Position numbers and translations under genes: made by a program. Of a DNA stretch of 64,000 nucleotides, positions 11,714 through 24,414 are shown one piece after another (the first letter of the stretch is position 1; each line of letters begins with the position of its first letter). The stretch is from positions 153,826 through 217,825 of the forward strand of contig VDFB02296855.1 in the NCBI GenBank assembly GCA_007258455.2. Reading direction: 5' to 3'. The DNA comes from Sequoia sempervirens (lineage: Eukaryota > Streptophyta > Pinopsida > Cupressales > Cupressaceae). The notes under the pieces are model-generated. The model saw nothing but the letters and a program-made list of their open reading frames with translations. It made no database searches and was not told where the DNA came from.

Positions 11714-13019
11714 TACTCTCCCTTGATGTTGAGACTCACAATATGGTCTTGAAGTTTTGTAAATTGAACCTTTGCAACTTCCTTATTGAATGTAGGCCTC
11801 CTACAATGATTTAACAAATAGGCCTTTGCAGTCGTGATTCAGAGATTGGACATCTAACCTAAATAGATATTTAAATCATCATAAAGGTACATTTAAATTC
11901 TCAACCCAGGGACATGAACTTGAAATGGGCTAGCACAGTATGTGCACTAGGAACCCAAAACTGTATCCATTTTCATTCTACATCTAAGAAAGACACAATG
12001 CTAAAAGTAAATTACTTGGAAAGGAATAACATAAATGTTGAATGTCAACCAACAACTACACTAAGCTGAAATGCATGATAGAAAAGAAAATCTAAGCAAA
12101 CAAATAGGAAACTACTCTATCTACTTTGGATGTAGGAATAGTCACATAAAGGAATTCTAGTGGTTGCAGGAACAATTAGTGCCAAATTCTTAACTAATTA
12201 CTGAACAGAAAGTAATAAATCTACTAAACTAAGCTAAAGTATAGATTGTTCACCAAGTGGATCCCATTGTATGAGTATCCTCTACTAGTAATAAAAACTC
12301 AGATGCACAAACTTAGAACTTCATTTTATTCATCAAGAAACATGAGTAAAATAGAGCAGTGTAATTGTATCACTAAAAACTAAGAATGCAAGTACAATAT
12401 CAGATCATGCAACCTCTTGAGAAGGAGCATTTGATCCTTATTTATACTACCAACTAAGCAAGGTGGTCAACTCCACGAATTGGGAGGATGCCATTTAAGG
12501 GAAAGCAGAGAAAGTGGAGTGGTGACGGTTACACATGCATGGAATCTAGTCAAAGATGCAGGTCCAAATGCAGATTTAGCACAATAGTAACACCCACATT
12601 TTCTCAATAGCATTAAAGTACACTATAAGGTAGTTACATTCGATTTACATGGGGAATCTCCTACCGTCGATCTCCTTTGACCTTTGAATGATTCCCTTGC
12701 TAGACGTTATGGTGCATGCTGAGTTGGCAATGTCTTTCTCAATTTAGCATCCTCAAATCATATATGCATGTCAATGTTAGCATGCAAAATAATCTCATAT
12801 CTATAACTACCTTAAAGAACATTCATTAACCACATGTAGAATTAATATAGATAGTACAAATAACATGTCGATTCCATTAAAGATCTGTAGAAATAAGATT
12901 AGGCCCAAGGTCTATAGTTTCAGAGGAATATCATAAAAAATATCAACACTTAACATCAAGATCCATGACAAATTTAGAAAATAAATCATAAATTCTACCC
13001 AAAATTAGACCACAAACGA

Positions 13020-14430
13020 GGCTCATCAGTGAATATATTTATTAAATGTTCTTGAGTGTTGATGTATTTCAATTCTACTTCCTTATTCTACACCAAATCT
13101 TGGATAAAATGATACTTTAAATCAAGTTTTTTTGTCTTGATATGATGGACTAGATTCTTGGCCAATTTGATGGCACTTATGTTATCATAAAAAATGACTA
13201 TAGGATAAATTTGCATCTCTCCAATTTCTTCAAGAAGTTTCTAAGCCATAATGCTTGTGTACTTGCTGAGGTGACTACAATGTATTTTGCTTCTGTAGAA
13301 GAAAGGGTGGCTATAATTTTCTTCTTTGAGCTCCAATTAATCAAACTAGAACAATAAGAAAAGTAATTACCAGATGTATAATTTTAGTCATCCAAACTAC
13401 CTCCCCAATCAAGATCACTAAAACCAACAAGATTGAACCTTTTAGAAGTGTAGTAATGAATACCAAAATTTTGAGTTCCTCTCACATACCTCAAAACTAT
13501 CTTGGCCGCTTTCATATGTATTTCAGAGGGCTCTTTCATGTACCTTGAAACAAGTGAAAAAGAATAGGAAATATTAGGTCTTGTGTAAGTTAGAAACACC
13601 AAAGTTCTAATAGTGCTCCTATAAGTTTTCCCATCAACTATATCAACACCATCATCTCTACACAACAAAACTTCATGAGTAGTTGGAGTGGAGACTAGTT
13701 TACAGACAACCATATCAAATTTCTTTAACATATATTTGGCATACATTGTTTGAAAAATTAAAATTTCATTCTCACTTTGATAAACCTCCATTCCTAGAAA
13801 ATATTTCATGAGAACTAAATTTTTCATCTCAAATTCATTCATCATAGCAACTTTGAATTCATCACTTATCTTAGAAATGCTACCCATATACAAAAAATCA
13901 TCAAAATACAAAGTTACAATAAGACTATCATTACCCTCTTATTTGTAGTAAAGGATAGGTTCACTCTTACTTATTTGAAAGCTATTTTTTTGAAAATATC
14001 CATCAATCATGGTATACCATGCTTGTGGTGCTTGCTTGAGGCCATACAAAGCCTTCTTCAACTTGTAGACTTGATTTTCTTTTCCTTGCACTTCAAAACC
14101 TTGTGGCTATTCTACATACACTTCCTCTTCTAAGTACCCATTCAAGAAGGAAATTTTCACATCCATGTGATGGATACTTCATTTCTTTTAAGCTTCTTGT
14201 GAAATGATCATTCTAATAGTCTCTTATCTCACTACTAGTGCAAATGTCTCTTCATAATCAATCTCATACCTTTGTTTGAAGCCTTTAACAACAAATATTT
14301 CCTAATGTCTTTCAACACTCCCATCACCATTGTACTTAGTCTCGTAGACCCATTTAGTACCAATTGTTTTCTTTTCATGTGGAAGATATATAAGCTCCCA
14401 AGTTTTATTCATAATCCATGTTCTCCCTAA
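13020..14430 (-). pseudogene. pol: copia reverse transcriptase and RNase H
   Basis: Copies element RNA into DNA and removes the RNA strand. On the minus strand RT opens with NKTWEL and GTKWVYETKYN-like blocks near 14400-14330, then KLKKALYGLKQAPQAWY (about 14050) and the catalytic box LYFDDFLYMGS (about 13910; usually YVDD). The longest open piece is 13911-13384. RNase H follows with GFSDLDWGGS (usually D-x-DWAG), WSSKKK and LSSTEAKY, then IFT-like C-terminal residues near 13040. Several stops and shifts make it inactive. Confidence 0.85.
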
Positions 14431-15060
14431 CCTTTTCCTTCATATCCCATTTTCTTCATAATTTTAAAACCAACACTCTTTTCAAATAAATATTTGTTAT
14501 TAGCATCACAACTTGAAAAATCTATAGTTTTAAACAAGTATTCATCCTCAACTTCACATTCTTTACCTGAATAAGTTTTAGCTATATCACCCATATTAAA
14601 TAAAAAACATAAATCATTTGTATCACATGACGCGTCACACATAAATGGATTTGACCTTAAAAATTCATTGCATACTTCTTATTGATCATTCTCTTGTTTC
14701 AATTTTGATATTTCCTTCTTGTATAAACTATTTTATTCTTCTAACCTCTTCAGGTTTTCTTCCAAACCTTCATTTTTCTTTTAGACCTCATCATGCAACT
14801 TCAATCCTCCTTCTAGATCTTCATTTTTATTTTTCACTTTCTCTAATTCTTTTTCAAGATTCTCATTTTCACACAAATATTGACATCTTTATTTTACAAA
14901 ATCCTTTATTTTTCTATCAATTCTGATTTACACATTTTAATCTTCACCAATTCATCTTTCAAACTATCTTTCTCACACACTAAATTTTCATTTTCTTTAT
15001 TTTCCTTTCTCAGACATTAAATTTGTAGTTTCTTTCTTTGTCTTTCCCATTAAAAAATAA
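14427..15060 (-). pseudogene. gag-like coiled-coil frame fused to copia RT, G-patch-like end
   Basis: Minus-strand sequence upstream of RT is rich in Lys/Glu heptads with stops (15000-14700) and then encodes an open 71-codon piece ending KIMKKMGYEGKG. That end resembles the start of a G-patch (MGYxGKGLGK) found in some plant retroelement Gag-like proteins. The RT linker (RTWIMNKTWEL) starts immediately after it in another frame, so protease and integrase are missing. The assignment as gag is inference from position and coiled-coil character. Confidence 0.4.
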
Positions 15061-15970
15061 ATAAATTTAAACTCACCTTTGTGGATGACTTTAATTTTAT
15101 GGCATCTAAACAACTGTGATTATAAACCACATAAAAAATCCTCCTTTGACTATTCTTTTAGCAATCCTCTAAACAACTATAGTAGACTTCAACTCTTCTT
15201 AGCAACAATCTCTTTAAGTAAAGTTGAACAACAATACTTCATCAATTGTGACTGTATCAAATTTCCTTAATGCGATCTGATCTCTTTGATCTTTGATTAC
15301 CCTCTTCACAATGATGTCTAATCTTTAAATCTCAACAAACAAGGAATTTCCTTGTCTATGACTTCACCTTTCTCTTATTATACCGTAATTTCTTCTTTCA
15401 AAATCTATGCAAATTTATAACAATGATGGAATGGGACAAATTCCTACGTATTGATCTCTTCCTTTCTAATAGTTCCCTCTAAATATTTCATGTGTCTGGA
15501 TTTTCAATAGTGATCCTCCAAAATGAATGTGGTGATCTAGATTGGGCCTACTTTTTGGGTAGCTTTCAATTCAAACAAGCGATTACTCTCCTTTGTTTTG
15601 AAAAATAAAATATCATCTCAGATGGCTTGATTTATATTGTGAAAAATTTCTCATTGTGAAAAACCTCCAACAGCTTCATTTCCTTCATTCTTTAAGCTAG
15701 TGGCATAAAATACATATGATAACCCTTATTCTGGTGGTGACTATATATCTGCAACTTCAAAACAATGATCTTTTTGTTTCCTTATGGAAAATTGTAAACT
15801 TAAACTCTAGGATGATAAATTAACGATGCCCCTCTCTTAGTTGTGGCTTCCACAATTATTTATTACCAAAATACTTTCAAATAGTGATTATAAAAGCACC
15901 TCCAAAACAACAATATTATTTTTGTCTCTTATGGCAGTAGTTTCACCAATCTTTAATATTGTCTACACTA
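15061..15970. other. Unassigned AT-rich sequence
   Basis: No coherent reading frame, LTR ends or repeats recognised. It may be further decayed 5' sequence of the copia element. Confidence 0.4.
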
Positions 15971-16246
15971 ATTTTTGACAAAAAATGTAATGATATTTGA
16001 CAACTTTGACACTTCTTTAACCCTCCAATCTAACCAACACTATTTTTTTTTTATCTCAAGCTTTTGCAATCTTCAAATCTCCCCAATTTTCAAATTGAAC
16101 ATTCACCATATGGTGAAGTCACGATATGAGGGGTATAGAATGAATAGTCTGAACCGTGCAACAATGAGTCATCACTTGACCGAAATAACACAACAATTTG
16201 ATATGAAAACATCAAATCTCATTGAATCAACAATCTTGCATTCAAT
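15971..16246 (-). repeat. Host flank plus truncated gypsy LTR end (second copy of junction at 30291)
   Basis: 15972-16113 matches 30291-30429 (about 85% by eye). 16114-16246 matches the 3' end of the minus-strand gypsy LTR (30430-30491 continued at 33433-33502, and 59535-59660). The same host/LTR junction is thus present twice, once on each side of copy B. The LTR is cut at 16246, where copy B starts. Confidence 0.7.
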
Positions 16247-16355
16247 TGTAATGATGGAAAATGGTCCCCTTAATTTGGCCTTGATTTAGTGTTATAATAC
16301 TCCTAACATATTGACATTGCGTTATGGACCCTTGTGAACTAAATGAACATCAATA

Positions 16356-16358
16356 GTA
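16356..16358. other. Empty insertion site of the TIR element
   Basis: The GTA in CATCAATA-GTA-CCTTAATT is the unoccupied counterpart of 26230-27023, where the TIR element is flanked by GTA on both sides. This defines both element ends and a 3-bp duplication. Confidence 0.7.
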
Positions 16359-16658
16359 CCTTAATTAAGTGTTGTGATGTGTTCTAACACACTTTCACAC
16401 TTTTGTAAGGTCTTGTTAATGAAATAAACCTAATAAAACTCTTTTGTGCATTAATCTTTCCTTATTTTAAAGTATTGTAAAGTGTTGTAACACACTTTTA
16501 GACTTTTCTAGGCTTGTCATTAATAATTGGGCTTTGCTATGCTTTAATTGGCCCTATTTTACATCCACAAGCCTAATTTATGTGTATTTTTTTAGGATAA
16601 TCCTGGAAAAACCATTTAAAACATCAAAATCCTGAAAACCCACCTCAAAAGCTAAGGT

Positions 16659-16692
16659 GGGACTCATTCACCATTCTGGGTGAATGAGTCCC
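16659..16692. repeat. Best copy of LTR quasi-palindrome GGGACTCATTCACC
   Basis: Left arm GGGACTCATTCACC at 16659-16672, loop of 6 bases, and right arm GGTGAATGAGTCCC at 16679-16692: a perfect 14-bp inverted repeat. Degenerate relatives recur throughout the LTR family (listed in the findings). Confidence 0.9.
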
Positions 16693-16840
16693 CTTAGGTG
16701 AGACCCATTCACCCAAAGTGACAAATGAGTCCCATTTAACTGAAAATAAAAATTAATTTAAATCTTTGCTAGGATATTATTCTTCAAGATCCAATGTCAA
16801 TTTGTAGTGTTATAATTTCAGGAATTCTTGCATAATTGAG

Positions 16841-16848
16841 TATAAATA
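16841..16848 (+). promoter_or_regulatory. TATA box in 5' LTR of copy B
   Basis: TATAAATA after CATAATTGAG, conserved in the other LTRs of the family. Transcription would start within the following T/C-rich CATTTCATTCATTTTACACC stretch. Confidence 0.65.
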
Positions 16849-18164
16849 CAATCTCATTTCATTCATTTTACACCTAGAAAGTTGAATGAGCATTCTTATA
16901 CCAATTTGGAGTTCACAAGAGAATTGAAGAGCATTCAAGGGAAGATTATCAAGCATTTTAGAGTAGCATTCAAGCATCAATCATCATGTCAAAGACTTCA
17001 TGCATCATGTTTGTTATTGTATGAACAATTGTGGTGTAGGATTTTGTCATTCAATAAAGTGTTTCATTCAAGATTTATCTACTTCAAGTAAGAGCGAAAG
17101 TCTAAATCCATTGCAGCCATTTCAAGCATACTTGCAGCACCTTATTGCTAGGGTTTGGTGAGTTGCACCATCATATCTTGTTCATTCATCATTCTCCTTT
17201 ATTATTTGATTTCATTTCAAGGATTGATTTCCAACAAGGGGTTTGAGAAAGGAAAACCCCTATCCACTAAACCCACAACATTTTTCCCTCTCCTTTTTGT
17301 GTGATTTGTAGGTTGAGGCTACATATTTCCTAAGAAGAAATATTGGAGAAGTGTTGCAAGTTGTTCAAAGTTGTCAAAGTTGCCATCAAGCCTTGGAGAT
17401 GACCTACAGGTTACAAATTAGAGATTCATATCCATAAATCACTTGGAAAGGATAGAGCAGATAGAGAAGAGCAGGATCAACTTTTGAAGTTGCAGAAAAG
17501 ACCAACTAGACTAATTCACCACTTCTAGCGAATGAGTCCCAATTCCTGCCAATTTTTAGTAGTTCACATATTTGGATACCCTTTTTCTAGCTTTGTGTTC
17601 CTATATAGTTTCCCATAAACTGAACCGATTCACCCAACTTGGTGAATGAGTCCTAGTCAGTAGTAAAAGTATATTTTTGAGTGATTTAGACCTCCATTCA
17701 GCCCTCTCTAGTTTCCCAAGTGCACAACTTCCTATCTTTAGTTTTTTGTTTGATTTCATTCACTTTCATATTCCATTTAGTGTTAGTTTGTATTCAATTA
17801 GGGTTTAGAGTTGTATCTTGCATTTCATTATCTTTTTCAAGTCTAAACTTGGTGGTGAACCACTTGGTAGTTTGCATTCAACCCCTAGGACAACCCTACC
17901 ATAAGATTTCTTTCCACTTTATCATTGAGATCTTAAGGGTTACCCTTGAATGAAATTGAAAGAATTGGTATGCTCTATGACCAAAATCAAATGATAGCAC
18001 CATCCCACAAATCCATTATTTCATTTTGGTGAACCTGCATTTGAAACATTTCATTTCCCAACTTGGAGTACATTAACATCCTAGATTTAGCTTGCATTAA
18101 TATTGCATTAGAATTTGTATTGCTTAATTTGCATTCTAGGGTTTTAAATTTTGCATTGGTTAAC

Positions 18165-18978
18165 GGTATGTGCAGGATCATGATGGGCTAAAAAGTGGCA
18201 ATATGATGGGTATTTGTAGGGTATGTGGCTGATGACTTTTTTTACCCAAAATTGATGAAAGGAAAATAGTTTTTCAAGGAGATTATCAGCTTTCCACCAA
18301 TATAAATTATGTTTTACTTTGAATTTAATAAATATTTATTATTCATTTTCTATTTGAATTATGACTAAAGTCTTGATTATTAGGCTGGTTGAAAAACATC
18401 TATATCTTTCAAAAGCGGTATCACATTTGAATCCAAAACATTCATCACATTCTATGCTTTTGCATGCTATGAATTAAAAAAATTGAATTTCATGAAATTT
18501 TGACCAAGGATGGGTGGGAGGTAGGATATATGAGTTTTATAGTTTTTGAAAATTTGTAATAAAATTCATAATTAATTATTTAGCTGAAACAAATTAAAAT
18601 AAAATGCATCCCACATCGAGGACCACGAGTCACTCTACTTATATCTAAAATCTTATAAAAACTATTATCATTTTATTGTGGTTAGAGATTGGTGGGATAA
18701 GACACCTGCTTCTTATTTTTTTTTCCACAAGGGAATTTAAGTACTAGGAAATTTGCATTGTTAAATTTCAAATTTTTCCTCAAATAGGTTTTTTTTTAAA
18801 AAAAGAAAACCTAGTAGTTTAGAAACTACATTCAATTTTCTATAAATTCTATTCTTACATATTTTTGAAATAATATAAGTAACTTTTTCAAATTTTTACA
18901 CCAAGTTGTCTCACTCTGATTTTTCTAATTTTTTTGCCACTTAAGGGCCTATTTTTTCCATGATGATCCTACACAACC
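18165..18978 (+). mobile_element. TIR element (MITE-like), in leader of copy B
   Basis: 814 bp from GGTATGTGCAGGATCATGATGG to CCATGATGATCCTACACAACC. The ends are imperfect inverted repeats of about 22 bp, with weaker pairing further in (AAAAGTGGC near one end, GCCACTTAAGGGCC at the other). It is flanked by GTTAA-C and TG-TTAA, possibly remnants of a short A/T target duplication. No ORF of transposase type. Confidence 0.75.
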
Positions 18979-19467
18979 TGTTAAAGCTCATATAGATTTC
19001 ATTTTTGCATCTAATTTCATTGAAAATAATTGAAAATCTACATTTTAATCTCAACTAAAGATCAAAAAACATAAAAAAGCATGAAATTCATTAGAAATTT
19101 TCTATAAAAAATTCAAAAAAAATCATCCCTGGGACTCATTCGCCACCTTTAGAAAATTAGTCCCTTTACATATTTTGCATCACATTCTCTAGCATTTATA
19201 ATTCAACTTTTGAGTTTCTATTTTCTATTATTGTCTTTCTATTTAATTTTCCATAACTTCTATTTTACACATTTCATTGTTCTTAACTTATAGTTTTTTT
19301 ACCTTCAATCTGCATTTAGTAGCACTTGGATGAGTATTTGGTGTCCTATTTCTAACACTCTATTGAGATGAATATCGAGGCTCATCTCATCCCACGATAG
19401 CATAATCATTGTGGATCTTTGGTTTTCTAGCTCTTTCACTCTTAGAGTTAACATTAGTACACTAGGT

Positions 19468-20652
19468 ATGGACAACACCCTCAGCAACTCTTTCCCTTCA
19501 AATAACATGCAAGTTGAAACAAGGAATGATAGTATCCTACAAGAAAACATAATTCAAATACACGAGGACCTAGATAACTTACAACATCAAGTGAAAAATG
19601 ACAACATTTCAACTACCACAATTCCTACTGTAGATAAAATTTGTCGCATGCTTGAAAGTGAAGATAGCCTTGACCTTGTGAAAAACATAGTTCAAATCTT
19701 TGGAAAACATCCCACCCCAACCACTAGTTTCCCTTTACCAATAAACAATGTCACAACCCAAGGAGGAACTCAAATTCCTCCCCCCATAGCAATAGCCTCA
19801 ATACCTACCTATACCAACCGGCAAGTCACAACAACAATGCAAACAATTAGTAATGTGACTCCTTCCTCAGGAATTTCTGGTAGCATCCCTAGTTATTTTG
19901 TGGCATCACATGTTATATCTCCTACCACTTTACCACCCATAAATGTTCCATTCACTTGTCCTTTTAACACATACACCCCCTCAACTTTTTCACTCCCATC
20001 TCATAATACAAGAAATTACCCTCTCATTAATGAACTTTTCCAAACCATTTCACCCCTCCAAAAGCAATTTTCCACCATCAATAAAAATCAAAATTTCCCA
20101 CCTACATATTATGTCAAAAGTATTCCATTCTCCTTGGAGATATTGTGAACATCGATGCCACAAGGTGTAGAGGTGCCTATATTTGAGAAATATAGAGGAA
20201 AGGGAGATCCTTCTAACCATGTCAATGCCTATACCACTTTATGTAGTGACTTTGTCCTTGATGATAAACTTTTGGCTAAGCTTTTTCCTAGGTCATTGAA
20301 AGATACTACCTTGGAATGGTTTTCTTCTTTACCAAACAACTCAATTTTTTCATTTGATGAACTTGTTGAGGAATTTGTTAATAATTTCCAAGTGCTTATG
20401 ACTCCTAAGATTACCCTATCCAATTTTAATAGATGTAAGCAAAAAGAAGAAGAAAAGTTCATTGACTTTATCTCATGCTATCAATCACTTTATTCCCAAA
20501 TCAATATCAAGGTTTTTGACTCTCACCTTCAAAACATATTCATAAAAAATTTGCAAAGTAAGATTCAAGACAAGCTTACCATGATGAAATTCCCATCCTT
20601 TATGCACTTGTGTACTACCCTCCATGATTATCAAAATTTGGTTAGTAGTTGA
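19468..20652 (+). pseudogene. gag: gag (capsid) frame of copy B, broken by one TGA
   Basis: The start at ATG 19468 (MDNTLSNSFPSN) is chosen because copy A shares that ATG region and leader sequence precedes it; the frame is open further up to 19411. From the Met at 19507 onward it appears to encode the same protein as copy A. The Ser/Thr/Pro-rich N-terminus is followed, after TGA at 20146-20148, by the retrotransposon gag domain (PIFEKYRGKGDP, SLKDTTLEWFSSLP, SFDELVEEFVNNF) ending at 20652. One readthrough or one base change would join the halves; both copies carry the same stop. Confidence 0.82.
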
Positions 20653-20872
20653 CATACAAGGTCCACTTCTAGCCAAATTGACAAATCTAAGTCTAAAACA
20701 ATTCCCAACCTTTTTGAAAACAAAATAAAGGTTTCCTTTAATTCAATCCTCCTCAAAAAAAACTTTGAATATTGATAACCAAGTAGTTGTTGTTAAGGCC
20801 ACGATACCCTTTAGCTATGGAGACACAAAAAGATAATTTACTCCCTTACCTGATACCATTCATATGTAAGTA

Positions 20873-21727
20873 ATGTCCCAACTCTTAGAACAACAAATGA
20901 TTAACTTGCCTCCCATTAAAACACCTGATCCCAATAAGCCTTTACCCCTAAGATTTAGATCAAATGCTTATTGCCACTATCATCGACAAAATGGACATGA
21001 CACAAAACATTGCAAGCATCTTAAACATCTTGTGCAAGACCTCATTGATTCTGGTTGTCTTTCCATTGGAGGTGTTAGTGATCAAGGAAATAAGTCTATC
21101 ACCCCTCTTAACCAAAACTTGCAAATCTTTACCAACCCCATGCCTAAACACAATATTTCATTTGTCAAAGCTAGCGAAACTACAAAGAATGATGTGATGA
21201 ATGTTGATACAGATTATGATAACACTAATCCTAGTCAACATGATTTGATAGATATTGATCCTATGGATGAAATGGTAAGAGTGATAGATGTCATTCCTCA
21301 CAAGGTCCAAACTAAAAATCCTCTTGACATTGATTTCTCCTCTAAGGATATACTTAAACATGCTCCCGATGGTCATCTTTACATAGATGGTCATATCTAT
21401 GGCAAGCCCACTAATGGGATACTAATAGATCTTTCCTATGGAGAGAATTTGATCATCGAGGAATTCTTGCTTTTGTGTGAGCTCTATCAAGATATATACA
21501 ATAAATCAACAACATGGATCAAGACACATAATGGTTGTGCTTTCCCTACGATGGGATCAATCACCTTACGACTAAAAATAGGACCAAAAACAATAAATGT
21601 CTCATTCTCAATCATCTCACAGTCAGACCAATTTCATGTGAAGCTAGGCCATCCATGGCTTCGCTCCATGAAATTTATCCCTATGGTTGTGCATAAATTC
21701 TTAAAGTTGAATCCATTTCAAAATTAA
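20873..21727 (+). pseudogene. zinc knuckle and retropepsin-like region of copy B
   Basis: As at 3721-4635: CHYHRQNGHDTKHC near residues 35-48, a protease-like stretch with ILIDLSYGENLI, and LGHPWLRS near the end. It differs from copy A by a handful of residues (for example Asp for Asn in HAPDGHLY) and ends 20 codons earlier because of a small change at 21718-21727. The Asp-Leu-Ser active-site context is non-canonical in both copies. Confidence 0.75.
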
Positions 21728-21760
21728 GTATTCACTTTCCACCATAGTGGTTTTAACCCA

Positions 21761-22357
21761 TTGTCCTCTAAAGGTAACTTTTCCTTAGACTTTTTTTGGC
21801 TCAAGCCTATGGAACCTATCAAGCCACGGGAAGACTTGTTTTTCTTTTCCTATCAAAAGTTCAAGGCAAAGAAGATAGCAGACCTATCCCTTCAAAACAT
21901 GTCCCCATCCACCTCTGAGCCTACCATCCTTGACAAAACCATGCTTGAACCTAAACAAGTTGCAAAAAAACAAGACCAACCTAAGAAAAAACCTTCACCT
22001 ACCTCATACAAAAGACCAAGAGACAATGGAAACAACCTCGTCACATCTCCTAGAATAGAATAAGTTTACAAAGTTAAAGAGAAAGTGATTGAACAACCTC
22101 GTGTGGTTCCTTCCATTCCTCCCCTTGGGGAAGAAAATAAACCTATGGTTGTGTTAGCTCTCAAAAATGCAGGCGAAAAACCTCAAGAGGTTGCCAATCT
22201 CTTGGTACATTTTAGGGTAACAGACAAGGTCAAATTAATTGAACCTTCTACTCTTCAGGTGCTGCTAAACCTAGGTGGGTATACCTATATGAATGAAGCA
22301 AACCTAATGTACAAATATCTCCTTAAATGCTTTGTCCACAATGGCAGATGGGAGTGA
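21761..22357 (+). pseudogene. C-terminal polyprotein part of copy B
   Basis: Equivalent to 4608-5204: a Lys/Pro-rich segment to 22063, one TAA, then 22085-22357 ending at the non-coding insert. The family is unrecognised and the break positions are shared with copy A. Confidence 0.5.
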
Positions 22358-24007
22358 ACAAATGAAATCAAGATTGGTATAAATCATATAGCAATATTCA
22401 ATACTAAATCCTAATAAGTTCAATTAACAGATGTAAAGAAAATGAATGAAATCTGAATGGTGAAATTACAGAGACCAGTGCCTTATTGGGTGTGCGAAGT
22501 CAAATGAAACAGAGATGGGCAACTTATTCTGGTAGAAACTCAAATTATTTGGCATATGTTTTGTTTATAACTTGTATAAACATGCAATACTATGGCTACT
22601 AAGCTCCTCTTTAATAATCCAGATGAATTTCCCTAATTACTATGATCAACCAAAAGGATTTAATCTTTCCTTGAAAGAACCAATAAATTAACCACATAGA
22701 TACAACAAATGTGCACCGATAAACTGAATATAAACTTGTTATATCAATTTAAACAACTATAAAGCATCAATCTTGGAGACAACTTAGTAATACTTTCAAT
22801 AAATTCAATAGACAATTGAAACCAGAAATGAACCGCCACATCAATTGATTTTCATTGATATCTCCATTTGAAAACATGCATCATAGTCTCTATTCTGAGA
22901 ACTTTATTCTACTGTCTAATCTCTAACCTAATCTAATCTAATGTCTAATGATCTCCATTCACAATTGGGAATGAATATTTATACACTAGCATCTGAAAGA
23001 ACACATTGCTTCACATTCACATGTCAGCCATCAACCGTATTCGGGCATTCACATGTCGGCCAATAGTTGAATTCAGGCTTTTGTTAATCATTAGCAAACA
23101 TTCGCTGTGACATTCTCCAATCATACCGAAGTCCAATGTATCACCGACAGATATCCCTTTGATCCTTGTGTTTCGCTGTGACATTCCGATGTCGAGAAGA
23201 TGTCCCATAGATCACCATGTCTTATCGAAATGTCTCCAAGATACATTCTTGTCACCGTGACAATACCATTCTCACACTGACATAATCTTTTTGTGCTTTA
23301 TCGGTGAGACCCAATGCATTCGCCAAAACCATACTCCAAAGATATTGACTCTTACCAAGATGTATATCTTTATGTTATCGATCGATAAGACATTTTAAAT
23401 TCGCCAAGATCTCATCGCGAACACCGATTAGCCTGGCTGATACATCTTTTGTTCACTTAGTCAGTAAGACACGATACACTCGGTAAGACCTTACCCTGAC
23501 ATCCTTTGGCTTGACCAAAATGAAACTACGTGCGCCAATCGATAAGACATAAAGAGTTTGCTATGACCTCATTTCAATGATATTTCTCTCGCTGATATGT
23601 TCTTTCTATCATGGATCGGTAAGACACAATATGTTCGGTGAAATATTACTCTGATGACATGACTATTGCCAATATATCCTCTGTCGCTGAGACAATGTGT
23701 GTATCCTACCGAATGGTGGATGCATATGATTTCTAATCGCTGTGACACCAAAGAAGTTTTGCCGAGATGCTGCAACAAATGTATATTAGCACAAATGCAT
23801 TATGGGTCGGGGAAACCATGATGTCCTCATGTCGATATGGACTATAATATGAAAAATTCATGACCCGATGGAAACTATGGGACCACATGGAAAAATATGG
23901 GCATAATGCTATGAAGAAAAACCCTTGTGCTCATGATGTGGACTCATATGGAAACTTAGAGGTATGAAAAACTTGTGAAATTATTTAAAATTTTACAGTT
24001 CCAACAG
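22358..24007. other. Non-coding insert with CGGTAAGAC-like motifs (copy B)
   Basis: Counterpart of 5205-6890. The motif recurs between about 23290 and 23720 with forms such as TCGGTGAGAC, TCGATAAGAC, TCGGTAAGAC and TCGCTGAGAC. Motif copies are more regular here than in A, where the equivalent stretch is scrambled. Confidence 0.55.
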
Positions 24008-24414
24008 GTTGATCAACTAGGTCCTACACAAATGCAACTTGAAAAAAAAAAAAAAGAGGTGCTAGAGAGCATAGGTGTAGACGGCATGCCCTTTCTCATA
24101 GGTTACATGATGAATTAAGCAAAGAAAAAATAAATCCAAACTCGATCAAAGAAATTCATGACCAACCTCCACAACAAACCAATCCAATACAACAACCACA
24201 ATAAGAGTTGAAATCTTCCATGGACATTTCAAACTCTTGTTGTGATTAACTTGGATGACAATAATGAGGTCACTCAAATTGATGAAGAGGTGCATAATGA
24301 ATTGAATACACTATTTTCCTCTTCCATGAGTTTAGAAGAAAAATCTCCTAAAAAGAGTGATAAACCTAGTGCTACCCCTAGTTTAGAACTTGCTCTTGTC
24401 CCTTTGGCTCGTTG
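24008..24414 (+). pseudogene. Terminal remnant of copy B polyprotein
   Basis: Same as 6891-7282, with an A-run of 14 near 24042-24055 replacing the shorter run in A. The frame shifts between the basic and the acidic halves. No known domain. Confidence 0.4.

Larger units (their letters stand above)
11226..15060 (-). mobile_element. Decayed Ty1/copia element, minus strand
   Basis: Read on the minus strand: a gag-like coiled-coil region, then RT and RNase H, then about 1.3 kb of non-coding 3' sequence (13020-11725), a polypurine tract (AAGGGAGAGTA at 11724-11714) and a 3' LTR starting TGTTGACAAG at 11713. Gag leads straight into RT and no integrase is seen. The 5' LTR was not found. Confidence 0.7.
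16247..18023 (+). repeat. 5' LTR of copy B
   Basis: Starts TGTAATGATGG, ends ...TTTCA. Its first 690 bases align with 26121-27605 of the 3' LTR once the 788-bp TIR element in the latter is removed. Its remainder aligns with 29213-30290 once the 1.6-kb block at 27606-29212 is removed. Quasi-palindromes lie at 16659-16692 (perfect 14-bp arms), 16698-16732, about 17510-17541 and 17623-17654. The sequence just after it (TTTTGGTGAACC) could be a primer binding site, but I do not recognise the tRNA. Confidence 0.75.

Noticed and set aside
18165..18978. piggyBac-type element with TTAA target
   Set aside because: TTAA is near both ends but not exactly adjacent, and the inverted copies at 9078 and 26233 are flanked by GTA.
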